Below, piece after piece: positions 7,301 through 15,272 of a stretch of DNA of 42,901 nt (position 1 is its first letter; each line of letters opens with the position of its first letter). This stretch comes from an uncultured Bacteroidales bacterium (lineage in GTDB: Bacteria; Bacteroidota; Bacteroidia; Bacteroidales; UBA932), in NCBI GenBank assembly GCA_946055165.1, contig CAMGFA010000014.1, forward strand, positions 1 to 42,901, given 5' to 3'. Position numbers and translations under genes: made by a program. Under the pieces are notes generated by a model. That model made no database searches. It saw only the letters and a list, made by a program, of their open reading frames with translations, and was not told the origin of the DNA.

Positions 7301-8814
7301 TTTCCTCTGACGAATTTGAGCAGTGAACTGCGTTCGTTTTTGTCCAGTCCGATAAAAAGAACGGCCAGGCCGTTGGAGAGCAGGCTTATGGCAATACAGC
7401 CAAGAAGACGGGATGTCCCTGCGGGAAGGAGCAGGGTGAAAAGCAGGGCAGGAAGGGCTCCTGCAAGGGCGGTGCAGCCCACCGGAAGAAGCACTTTTCT
7501 GCAGTATTCGCCGAGTGGCAGCCCGCACAAGTGCTTTGCCATTAGTATTCTGATTATCTGTGCCAATATGCTGAATATCAGTAGAACTAACATAACTGTT
7601 TCGGGGCGGGTGCTACTAGTTTTGAGTATAATGTAGCTCACGAGTACTATCATCAGCTGGCATCCGCCCACTGCAATGTTGTACCATTTGACCTTGCCTG
7701 TCGCCTGTACCAGGAAATAGAGGGAATGGTACATAGCGTCTATGAGTGACACTGTGAGCAATATCCTGGCGAAGGCGGCGCTGTGGGCCGGAACATCTAC
7801 GAGCCAGAGGTCCAGGACGCAGTCCATTTCGAGGATGAGCGGCAGGCAGATTATGTAGAGCAGGAAGAATGCCATCTTCGAAGACTGGTATATGAGCTTG
7901 CGGCAGTCGCTGTGCTGGCCTGCCGAATAGGATTTGACTATCTGGGGATTGAAGGCAAGGGCATAGTTCTGGACGAACTGATATACATTTACATAAACCT
8001 GGTTGGCCACTCCGCGCGCAGCATTTACCGCAGGTCCGTAGAAGAGGTTGAGCAGAATGTTGAGGCCCTGGTTCTTGCCGATGCTTGCAAGCGAGCCTAT
8101 GATTCCCCAGCCGTTGAAATGGAGGACTTCTTTGGCAAGTTCCCGGTCAACGGGGCCTTTGCCGAAGCAGCATTCGGGGTAGAAATGGCGGCAGTAAAAA
8201 ACGTAGAAGGCATTGCTGCCAACGCTCACCAACATATAGAGGAAGGCGTAGAATACGAGTTTGTCGCAAGGAGCCTTTTCCAGGAAAAAGACTACCAACA
8301 GCCTAAGCAGGGCTTCCACAACGGAGCAGTAGGCATAGACTTTCATCTTTTCCTTTGCGGTGATTACCGAACGGTACGGGATGGCAAGGGTGCTTGCAGC
8401 AAAGGAAATTATGCTGAGCTGATATACTGCGCGGCAGGCGGCCATCCTATCGGCGGGGATAAGCATTTTGGCTTCCAGCAGCCAGAGCCCCGCGCTTTCG
8501 GCCAGCAGAACGATTAAGAGGGTGAGGGCGACAAAGAGGCTGAGGTTGACTTTGAACACTGCGTGCAGGGCCGTGGTATCGTTTTTGCCGAGAGCAATGG
8601 CGTAATAACGGTTGCAGGAGCTGTTCATAACCCCGCTCAGGAAGGAGAATGTTACCACAATGCCGGCCACTACGTTGTAGAGCCCGAAATCCGTGTCTCC
8701 CAAAGTGTGGAGCACTATTCTCGAGGCCCAGAGGCTGACAAGCATTATCAGCCCCATTCTCAGGTAGAGGAGCAGGGTGTTTTTGGCAATTCTTCTGTTA
8801 TTTACCATTTGCAT
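7297..8814 (-). CDS. Polysaccharide flippase (Wzx-like, MOP superfamily)
   Basis: The 505-residue protein has about 12-14 membrane segments and the N-terminal pattern of oligosaccharide flippases (NTLLLYLRMGL, then VLGTLGDTDFGLY-like VLHTLGDTDFGLYNVV). It should move a lipid-linked oligosaccharide or polymer unit across the inner membrane. It is the first gene of the minus-strand surface-polymer operon. A TTG at 8823 extends the frame, but it lies inside the -7 box at 8821-8828, so the start must be the ATG at 8814 or 8808. Confidence 0.9.
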   Translation of the reverse strand: MQMVNNRRIAKNTLLLYLRMGLIMLVSLWASRIVLHTLGDTDFGLYNVVAGIVVTFSFLSGVMNSSCNRYYAIALGKNDTTALHAVFKVNLSLFVALTLLIVLLAESAGLWLLEAKMLIPADRMAACRAVYQLSIISFAASTLAIPYRSVITAKEKMKVYAYCSVVEALLRLLVVFFLEKAPCDKLVFYAFLYMLVSVGSNAFYVFYCRHFYPECCFGKGPVDRELAKEVLHFNGWGIIGSLASIGKNQGLNILLNLFYGPAVNAARGVANQVYVNVYQFVQNYALAFNPQIVKSYSAGQHSDCRKLIYQSSKMAFFLLYIICLPLILEMDCVLDLWLVDVPAHSAAFARILLTVSLIDAMYHSLYFLVQATGKVKWYNIAVGGCQLMIVLVSYIILKTSSTRPETVMLVLLIFSILAQIIRILMAKHLCGLPLGEYCRKVLLPVGCTALAGALPALLFTLLLPAGTSRLLGCIAISLLSNGLAVLFIGLDKNERSSLLKFVRGK

Positions 8815-8820
8815 AGCACA

Positions 8821-8852
8821 CAAAGTTATTGTTTTTTGGTGAAGTTCACAAG
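8821..8852 (-). promoter_or_regulatory. Promoter of the flippase operon
   Basis: On the minus strand there is CTTG (8852-8849), 20 bp, then TAACTTTG (8828-8821), which is one base off in the -33 box and perfect in the -7 box. The -7 box ends 6 bp before the ATG at 8814. It overlaps the divergent secA promoter. Confidence 0.65.
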
Positions 8853-8866
8853 AATGATTATCTTTG
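8835..8866 (+). promoter_or_regulatory. secA promoter
   Basis: TTTG (8835-8838), 20 bp and TATCTTTG (8859-8866) match the Bacteroidetes consensus exactly. The ATG of secA is 21 bp downstream. Its -33 box lies between the two boxes of the opposing flippase promoter. Confidence 0.75.
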
Positions 8867-8887
8867 AAGGATTTTTAAGACAATATT

Positions 8888-11800
8888 ATGGCATTAGCAA
8901 ACTTAATAAAGACAATTTTCGGTTCCAAGGCCGACCGTGACTACAAGGCCGTGAAGCCTATTCTGGAGAAAGTGCTCGCCGAGTATGAAGTGATAGATGC
9001 TCTCAGCAACGATGAACTCAGGCAGAGAAGTGCCCAGCTTAGGCAGCATATGCAGGATGTGGAGGCTCCGTTCGAAAACAGGATAGCTGAAATCAAACTG
9101 AAACTCGAGGAGGACCTGCCTATTGCGGAGAAGGTCAAACTTGCCGAAGAAAGTGACAAGCTCGTAAAGGACGAGGACGATGCTATCGAGAAGGCTTTGG
9201 CCGAGATTCTTCCCCAGGCTTTCGCCATTGTCAAGAGTACTGCAAGGCGCTTTACGGAGAATGAAAGCACTGTGGTCACAGCCAACGACTTCGACCGCAG
9301 TTTGAGTATAGACCACGATTTTGTGACTATAGACGGTGACAAGGCAATCTATCACAACCATTGGCAGGCAGGAGGCAATGAAATTACCTGGTCCATGGTT
9401 CATTACGATGTGCAGCTTGTGGGCGGTATCGCTCTGCACCAGGGAAAGATTGCCGAGATGGCAACCGGTGAGGGAAAGACTCTTGTTGCAACCCTTCCGG
9501 TATTCCTCAATGCCCTTGCCGGCAAGGGCGTGCATATGGTTACGGTGAACGACTACCTCTCCAAGCGTGACTCGGAGTGGATGGGCCCTCTCTATATGTT
9601 CCACGGTTTGAGCGTGGATTGTATAGACAAGCACCAGCCGAACTCATCGGCCAGAAAAAAGGCCTACGACTGCGACATAACCTTCGGAACAAACAACGAA
9701 TTCGGTTTCGACTATCTGCGCGACAATATGGCCACAACGGCAGAGGACCTCGTGCAGCGCAAGCATCACTTCGCCATTGTGGACGAGGTGGACTCTGTGC
9801 TTATCGACGATGCCCGAACACCTCTGATTATTTCCGGACCTGTTGCCAGAGCCCAGGACGATGAACAGTACGTGGAATACAGGCCTTATGTGGAGAAACT
9901 CTATTCTGCACAGAGGGCTCTGGTGAACCAGATTCTGAATGAGGCCAAAAAGAAGATGGAAGCAGGAGACGAGGCCGAGGGAGGCAAGCTCCTTTTCCGT
10001 GCCTACAAAGGTCTTCCGAAATACCAGCCTCTTATCAAATATCTCAGCGAGCCCGGTGTGAAGGTGGTCATGCAGAAAACTGAAAACTACTACATCCAGG
10101 ACAACGAAAAGGAGATGCCGGTAATCACCGACCCTCTCTACTTCGTAATCAGTGAGGTACAGCATTCCATCAATCTTACTGACAAGGGTCAGGAACTGCT
10201 CGCCGCAAGCGTGGGCAACGACGATTTCTTCATTCTTCCCGATGTCGGAAGCAAGACTGCCGAGATAGAACATTCCGATTTGAGCCCTGAGCAGAAGAGG
10301 GAGAAGAAGGATGCCCTTATGGAGGAGTTCGCACTCAAGAGCGAGAGGGTTCATACTGTGAACCAGTTGCTCAAGGCCTACGCAATGTTTGAAAAGGACG
10401 TGGATTATGTTGTGATGGTCGATGCCAACGGCTCCAAGAAGGTTAAGATTGTGGATGAAAGTACCGGCCGTATTATGGAGGGACGCCGCTGGAGCGACGG
10501 TCTGCACCAGGCGGTGGAAGCCAAGGAAAATGTGAAGGTGGAAGCAGCAACCCAGACTTTTGCCACCATCACCCTGCAGAATTATTTCCGCATGTATCAC
10601 AAGCTTGCCGGTATGACCGGTACCGCTGAAACGGAAGCCGGAGAATTCTGGAGCATCTACAAACTCGACGTGATGGTTATCCCGACCAACAAGCCTGTAA
10701 TACGCGATGACCAGCAGGATATAGTATATAAGACAAAGAAGGCCAAATATGCTGCAGTGATAGACCGTATTGCCGAACTTTCGGCTGCCGGCCGTCCTGT
10801 GCTGGTCGGTACTACCGATGTTGAGACTTCCGAGCTCCTGAGCCGAATGCTTCGTATGAGAGGTATCAAACACAATGTGCTCAATGCAAAGGAACACGCG
10901 AGGGAGGCTGAAATTGTGGCCCAGGCCGGTATGCGTTCCACTGTTACCATTGCCACCAATATGGCAGGCCGTGGTACCGATATCAAGCTCTCCGAGGAGG
11001 TCAAGGCTGCCGGAGGTCTTGCTATCATCGGTACCGAGAGGCACGATAGCCGCCGTGTGGACAGGCAGCTCAGGGGACGTGCCGGACGTCAGGGCGATCC
11101 GGGTTCTTCCGTATTCTATATCTCTTTGGAAGACAAACTTATGCGCCTCTTCGGAAGCGAGAGGATTGCTTCCGTTGTTGACAAGCTGGGAATGGCCGAG
11201 AACGAGGCTCTCGAGGGCAAAATGCTTTCGAATGCCATCGAAACCGCCCAGAAGAAGGTGGAGGAGAACAACTTCGGTATCCGAAAGAACCTCATCGAGT
11301 ACGATGATGTAATGAACTACCAGCGTGAGGCCATCTACTCCCGCCGCCGCAATGCAATCGACGGAGACAAGATAGAAATTGACCTCCAGAATATGATAAT
11401 CGATTCCGTGTCTCTTTTGGTCGATGCCTGTCAGGGAATGGGCTATGAAGATTTCTCCGAAACCCTGATGGCCCGTTTCTCCATCGATCCGGGCTTCGAT
11501 GCAGAGTTCTGGGACAAGGAGAAAAAGGACAAGGTGGTGGATTCCCTTTGTCATCATATGCTCGACAACTACAAGCGCAGGATGGAGTCGCTGGTTGAAA
11601 AGCTCAGCCCAATCATCAAGCAGGTGTATGAGAAGCAGGGAAGCATGTACCAGAACATTGCCATCCCTGTATCGGACGGCCGCAAGGTAATCAATCTTTC
11701 GGTGAACCTTGAGAAGGCCTACAAGAGCGAGGGCCGCGAAGTAGCCAAGACTCTTACCAAGAACATCATACTCTTCCAGATAGATGAACACTGGAAGGAG

Positions 11801-12166
11801 CATCTCAGGGAAATGGACGACCTCAAGCAGAGTGTGCAGAATGCAGTTCATGAGCAGAAGGACCCTAAGGTGGTTTACAAGCTCGAAAGCTACAATCTCT
11901 TTGCACAGATGCTGGAATCGCTCAATCAGGATGTGCTTTCATTCCTGCTCCGCGCATTCATTCCGCTGCGTGAGCAGCCTCAGAGGGCGGTCCGTACAAG
12001 TCCTGATGCATCAAAACTGCAGACACGACGCAGTGATCTGGTTACGAACGGAGAGCAGAAGGCCCGCACTCCTGTGGTGGCGGACAAAAAAATCGGCAGA
12101 AACGACCCTTGTCCTTGCGGCAGCGGTCTCAAATACAAGAACTGCCACGGAAAAGGATTAGTTTAA
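8888..12166 (+). CDS. secA: Preprotein translocase ATPase SecA
   Basis: The 1092-residue protein drives export of unfolded preproteins through SecYEG by ATP hydrolysis. Walker A is ATGEGKT at about 191-197, the [16 protein letters not shown] segment near 297 contains the DEAD-like box, and the second ATPase domain has [10 protein letters not shown] and the [10 protein letters not shown] segment. The C-terminus has a zinc site formed by C1075, C1077, C1086 and H1087, typical of SecA that contacts SecB or ribosomes. The length is usual for Bacteroidetes. It has its own promoter and is followed after 21 bp by the bactofilin gene, probably co-transcribed. Confidence 0.98.
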   Translation: MALANLIKTIFGSKADRDYKAVKPILEKVLAEYEVIDALSNDELRQRSAQLRQHMQDVEAPFENRIAEIKLKLEEDLPIAEKVKLAEESDKLVKDEDDAIEKALAEILPQAFAIVKSTARRFTENESTVVTANDFDRSLSIDHDFVTIDGDKAIYHNHWQAGGNEITWSMVHYDVQLVGGIALHQGKIAEMATGEGKTLVATLPVFLNALAGKGVHMVTVNDYLSKRDSEWMGPLYMFHGLSVDCIDKHQPNSSARKKAYDCDITFGTNNEFGFDYLRDNMATTAEDLVQRKHHFAIVDEVDSVLIDDARTPLIISGPVARAQDDEQYVEYRPYVEKLYSAQRALVNQILNEAKKKMEAGDEAEGGKLLFRAYKGLPKYQPLIKYLSEPGVKVVMQKTENYYIQDNEKEMPVITDPLYFVISEVQHSINLTDKGQELLAASVGNDDFFILPDVGSKTAEIEHSDLSPEQKREKKDALMEEFALKSERVHTVNQLLKAYAMFEKDVDYVVMVDANGSKKVKIVDESTGRIMEGRRWSDGLHQAVEAKENVKVEAATQTFATITLQNYFRMYHKLAGMTGTAETEAGEFWSIYKLDVMVIPTNKPVIRDDQQDIVYKTKKAKYAAVIDRIAELSAAGRPVLVGTTDVETSELLSRMLRMRGIKHNVLNAKEHAREAEIVAQAGMRSTVTIATNMAGRGTDIKLSEEVKAAGGLAIIGTERHDSRRVDRQLRGRAGRQGDPGSSVFYISLEDKLMRLFGSERIASVVDKLGMAENEALEGKMLSNAIETAQKKVEENNFGIRKNLIEYDDVMNYQREAIYSRRRNAIDGDKIEIDLQNMIIDSVSLLVDACQGMGYEDFSETLMARFSIDPGFDAEFWDKEKKDKVVDSLCHHMLDNYKRRMESLVEKLSPIIKQVYEKQGSMYQNIAIPVSDGRKVINLSVNLEKAYKSEGREVAKTLTKNIILFQIDEHWKEHLREMDDLKQSVQNAVHEQKDPKVVYKLESYNLFAQMLESLNQDVLSFLLRAFIPLREQPQRAVRTSPDASKLQTRRSDLVTNGEQKARTPVVADKKIGRNDPCPCGSGLKYKNCHGKGLV

Positions 12167-12187
12167 AATATCAAAATACGCACAGTT

Positions 12188-12637
12188 ATGAATATGGATC
12201 TTTCAAAAGTTAAAAAGGCTGTAGAGCCTGAGGTAAGCGTCAATGATATCAGCAGAATATCCCTTGGCACTTCCATCAAGGGTGAAATCTGTTCAGAAAA
12301 CGACATCCGTGTGGATGGCAAGGTGGAGGGCAAAATCTACTCCAAAGGCAAGATTGTCGTTGGCCCTCAGGCCGTTATCAACGGTGGTCTTGCTTGCCAG
12401 AATGTGGATTTCCTCGGCACTATGACCGGTGATATCTATGTCAAGGACCTCTTTACAGTCAAGAGCAAGGCCGTAATCAGCGGCAATGTCAACGTGAACA
12501 AGCTTCAGGTTGAGATGGGTGCCCAGATTAATGGTACCTGCCATATGATTACTCCTGAGGAATACGACAAGGCAGTGTCCGATTTCGTGAGCATGAAGAA
12601 TCAGCTTAAGCCTGAGGCTCCTGTTTCAAAGAAGTAA
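12188..12637 (+). CDS. Bactofilin (polymer-forming cytoskeletal protein)
   Basis: The 149-residue protein has a central region (about 28-115) of short glycine-rich hydrophobic repeats (SIKGEI, VDGKVEGKIY, GKIVVGPQAVING, GTMTGDIYVKD, AVISGNVNV) typical of the bactofilin beta-helix. A charged N-terminus and a short disordered C-terminus flank it. Bactofilins polymerise without nucleotides into filaments that act in cell shape, wall synthesis or appendage placement. The gene follows secA and overlaps the convergent zinc-ribbon gene by 12 bp. Confidence 0.92.
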   Translation: MNMDLSKVKKAVEPEVSVNDISRISLGTSIKGEICSENDIRVDGKVEGKIYSKGKIVVGPQAVINGGLACQNVDFLGTMTGDIYVKDLFTVKSKAVISGNVNVNKLQVEMGAQINGTCHMITPEEYDKAVSDFVSMKNQLKPEAPVSKK

Positions 12638-12973
12638 ACGGATATCGTAAATTTTCTGCTTGCTCAATTTGTATTCAATATTGAAGCAGCGGCAGATATT
12701 TTTTGTACCCTCCTTTCTGAAGGCCGTGCAGATATCGGCCGAAAAACCCAAGGCATCCAGCTCCGAGAGCGGGATGCCTTTTTTCTTTCCGCAGTACATC
12801 TTCAAGATAGAGTAGTTCAGCTCCATTTTGTCCACGGTTTCGCTGAGCCTTGTGTTCCATTGGCGTTTCTTTTTGTTGTTCAAATCGTCCTTGCAAGTGA
12901 TGGAACAGTATTTCTTGTCGCTGCGCCCGTAAATGGGTGCACCGCAAAAAGCGCAGTGGTTTACTTTCATCAT
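12626..12973 (-). CDS. Small zinc-ribbon protein of unknown function
   Basis: The 115-residue protein starts with a four-cysteine zinc site, CAFC (C7, C10) and C23/C27 in the pattern KKYCSITC. A basic stretch NNKKKRQWN and an alpha-helical-looking C-terminal half follow. The cysteine pattern resembles short ribbons of the DUF2116/MYM type, but no family is claimed. The start is the first of two adjacent ATGs. The near-consensus -7 sequence TATATTCG on the minus strand (12996-12989) lies 15 bp upstream. The gene overlaps the 3' end of the bactofilin gene. Confidence 0.75.
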   Translation of the reverse strand: MMKVNHCAFCGAPIYGRSDKKYCSITCKDDLNNKKKRQWNTRLSETVDKMELNYSILKMYCGKKKGIPLSELDALGFSADICTAFRKEGTKNICRCFNIEYKLSKQKIYDIRLLL

Positions 12974-13194
12974 GCAGTAGTTTTTGTCCGAATATAATCA
13001 GGCCGGGGAGTTTTTTGTCCAAGTGAAAGAAAAATTGTTATGAAAGATTTTTCTTTAGGCTTAAAGAAAGCTGCATAGAGTGTAAGAATACTGTAAATCA
13101 ACACATTAACTCTTGCAATTGCAAAAAATCATCTTCACCTTTGCTTCCGCTGACCCAGCCGCGGAAGGGAAGGCGAACTTTAATTTTATGAACT
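12974..13194. promoter_or_regulatory. Divergent regulatory region before ssb, with two palindromes
   Basis: This 221-bp gap holds a perfect AT-rich inverted repeat at 13050-13069 (8-bp arms, loop GGCT). A 12-bp perfect palindrome TTGCAATTGCAA lies at 13113-13124. A promoter-like pair, CTTG (13112-13115), 20 bp and CACCTTTG (13136-13143), precedes ssb. The palindrome overlaps the -33 element, a usual place for an operator. The -7 box has C where the consensus has T. Confidence 0.45.
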
Positions 13195-13542
13195 ATGGAA
13201 CAATTGAACAGAATCGAACTCAGAGGAGTCGTTGGCTTTGTCCGGCGTCAGCTGATTCAGGACAAGACGGTCTATCATTTTACTTTGGCTACATCACGTG
13301 CTTTCAAGGACAAAAGCGGACAAGCTGTGATAGATACTGTCTGGCATCAGGTAGAAGCCTGGGAGGGCCCGAATATCGAATCTCCTGAAAAAATTGAAAA
13401 GGGAAGCAAACTCTATGTTTGCGGACGTGTGAGAAACCAGCGCTATACCGGCGGTGACAATATTGACCGCAGTTATATGGAGGTCGTGGCCCAGCGTCTG
13501 GTTTTTGTGGACCCTTATGAAAATTTGAATTATGAACTTTAA
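13195..13542 (+). CDS. ssb: Short single-stranded DNA-binding protein without acidic tail
   Basis: The 115-residue protein is an OB-fold of the SSB family (NRIELRGVVGFVR, FTLATSRAFKDK, WHQVEAWEG, GSKLYVCGRVRNQRY, YMEVVAQRLVFVD). The usual flexible linker and acidic DDIPF-like C-terminus that recruits partner enzymes are missing; the protein ends in ENLNYEL. It may be an accessory SSB, or the main copy may be elsewhere. The pilus genes start 16 bp after its stop, so they may share its transcript. Confidence 0.85.
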   Translation: MEQLNRIELRGVVGFVRRQLIQDKTVYHFTLATSRAFKDKSGQAVIDTVWHQVEAWEGPNIESPEKIEKGSKLYVCGRVRNQRYTGGDNIDRSYMEVVAQRLVFVDPYENLNYEL

Positions 13543-13558
13543 TTTTTTTTAGTGTGTT

Positions 13559-14521
13559 ATGAAAAACTCTTTGATTCTTTTTACTGCGGCAATGCTCGCA
13601 ACTCTTGCCGCACAGTCCTGCAAAAAGGACATCGGACCGCTCGATGCGGAAAGCCCAAAAACTGTAGAAGTGAGCTTCTCTATGAACAGTGCTCTGGAAG
13701 TGAAAAGCCACGAATCGGCCTCTATGACCGATACCAATGAAAGGAAGATCAACACTGTCCAGTTCTTCGTCTTCAACGGCACTATGCTCGAGGCTTATGG
13801 ACGCGCAACTACACCGACCATCACCCTCACTCTCACAACAGGTACAAAGCAGGTCTATGCCTTTGCCAACTGCGATGACTTTTCGGCCTATACCACAATA
13901 GATGCCCTTAAGGCTGTTATGATAGATCTTGCAGACAACAGGCCTACCAATCTTATGATGTTCGGCACCAAGACCGTTTCAGTATCGGACGACTCCCCAA
14001 TAGTTGTGGATGTGAGACGCTATGTGTCAAGGGTGGTGGTTAAGCAGATCAACCGCAATTTCCAAACATCTTCCATTGCGAGTCAGGAATTCAAAATCAG
14101 CAAGATATACCTCACCAATGTGGCTGGAACAATAGATCTTGCCGGGACGGCTGCTCCAACAGTATGGTACAATCTCGGAGGCAATAAGAACGAAGTGCCC
14201 GCATTGCTGCTGGACAGCCCGAATGCAGTTCTGCTCAACAACAACTCACATCAGACCACCTATTTCTACTATTGCTTCCCTAACAACGGAGAGGACAAGA
14301 CCACCCGTCTGGTGATAGAAGCAACCATAGGCGGCAATGTCACCTATTATCCTGTGGATTTGCCTGTGCTGGAGAGCAACAAGTCTTATGAGTTCAATCA
14401 GATCAATATTATGCGACCTGGCTCCGACAGTCCGGATGTGCCTGTGACAAAGAATGTCATCAGTTTCAGTCTCAATGTGATAGATTGGGAAAGAAATATT
14501 GTTCAGGAACTGGTAATCTGA
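13559..14521 (+). CDS. FimA/Mfa1-like pilin lipoprotein (type V pilus)
   Basis: The 320-residue protein has a signal peptide ending in a lipobox-like AAQSC (Cys20). A fimbrillin-like body follows, with RKINTVQFFVFNG near 58-70 (the usual position for a strand motif), KQVYAFANC and a C-terminal NVISFSLNVIDWERNI strand. In type V pili, pilins travel as lipoproteins and are assembled by strand exchange after proteolytic trimming. It lies 16 bp after ssb and 7 bp before the FimB/Mfa2-like gene. Whether it is the major shaft subunit or an accessory pilin is not visible. Confidence 0.8.
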   Translation: MKNSLILFTAAMLATLAAQSCKKDIGPLDAESPKTVEVSFSMNSALEVKSHESASMTDTNERKINTVQFFVFNGTMLEAYGRATTPTITLTLTTGTKQVYAFANCDDFSAYTTIDALKAVMIDLADNRPTNLMMFGTKTVSVSDDSPIVVDVRRYVSRVVVKQINRNFQTSSIASQEFKISKIYLTNVAGTIDLAGTAAPTVWYNLGGNKNEVPALLLDSPNAVLLNNNSHQTTYFYYCFPNNGEDKTTRLVIEATIGGNVTYYPVDLPVLESNKSYEFNQINIMRPGSDSPDVPVTKNVISFSLNVIDWERNIVQELVI

Positions 14522-14528
14522 TTTTGGG

Positions 14529-15272
14529 ATGTACAGGAGGGTAATTGCAATTTTGTTGTCCGTACTGGCCTTTTCGGGCTGTTCGGTTAAAGTGGACAGA
14601 AGTGAGTGCCCTTGTTTGCTGTACCTTACTGTTGCCGGAGGAGAAGATGCCACTTTGACTCTGACTCTGACTTCGAACAATCCTGTATCGGTGCAGACTT
14701 TGACTCTGCACCGGCAGGGAGAGGAGGCGAAGGCAGCCCTTGAAATTCAGCAGAACAAGGAATACTCGTTGCTGATAAGCAGCGGAAATCAGCTCGAAGA
14801 GGACGGGATTATTCCTCTTGGCTCGCAAATGAGCGAACTCTATCTGTCTTATGAGACTCTGAATTGTACGGGCGATGTATATGAACTCAAATCAACTTTG
14901 CACAAGCAGTTCTCCAGACTCTATGTAAATTTGAGCGGAATTCAGGGAAGAATGTGTGTGAAGAGCAATGTATGCGGCTGGATATACCAGAAGAATGAAG
15001 CAGTTAACGGTCGTTTCGAATGTTTTCCCCCGGAAATAACACGCGGATTCTATAAGGTACTGCTGCCAAGACAGACAGATTCTTCCCTTATTCTTGAGTT
15101 CTACGATGAAGTATCTTCAATTCCTTATTTTGTTTTTCCTCTCGGAAAGAAGCTGGAACAGCTGGGAGTGGACTGGCAGAAGGAGGATTTGGAGGATATA
15201 TGGATTGAACTTGAATACTACGACAACGGAATTAATGTCAATGTGGAAACCTGGCAACAAATAGAATTATGA
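14529..15272 (+). CDS. FimB/Mfa2-like pilus anchor lipoprotein
   Basis: The 247-residue protein has a signal peptide with lipobox AFSGC (Cys18), directly followed by the VDRSECPC motif characteristic of the FimB/Mfa2 anchor family. These proteins stay in the outer membrane, fix the pilus base and limit its length. It lies between the pilin gene and the 950-residue lipoprotein gene. Its stop codon overlaps the next start by 4 bp (ATGA). Confidence 0.82.
   Translation: MYRRVIAILLSVLAFSGCSVKVDRSECPCLLYLTVAGGEDATLTLTLTSNNPVSVQTLTLHRQGEEAKAALEIQQNKEYSLLISSGNQLEEDGIIPLGSQMSELYLSYETLNCTGDVYELKSTLHKQFSRLYVNLSGIQGRMCVKSNVCGWIYQKNEAVNGRFECFPPEITRGFYKVLLPRQTDSSLILEFYDEVSSIPYFVFPLGKKLEQLGVDWQKEDLEDIWIELEYYDNGINVNVETWQQIEL

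Noticed and set aside
8815..8823. TTG start at 8823 for the flippase
   Set aside because: The codon is part of the -7 box TAACTTTG; the ATG at 8814 or 8808 must be used.
9644..11851. Long antisense ORF of 735 codons inside secA
   Set aside because: It lies wholly opposite the conserved secA, has no recognisable domain, and mirrors codon bias of the real gene.
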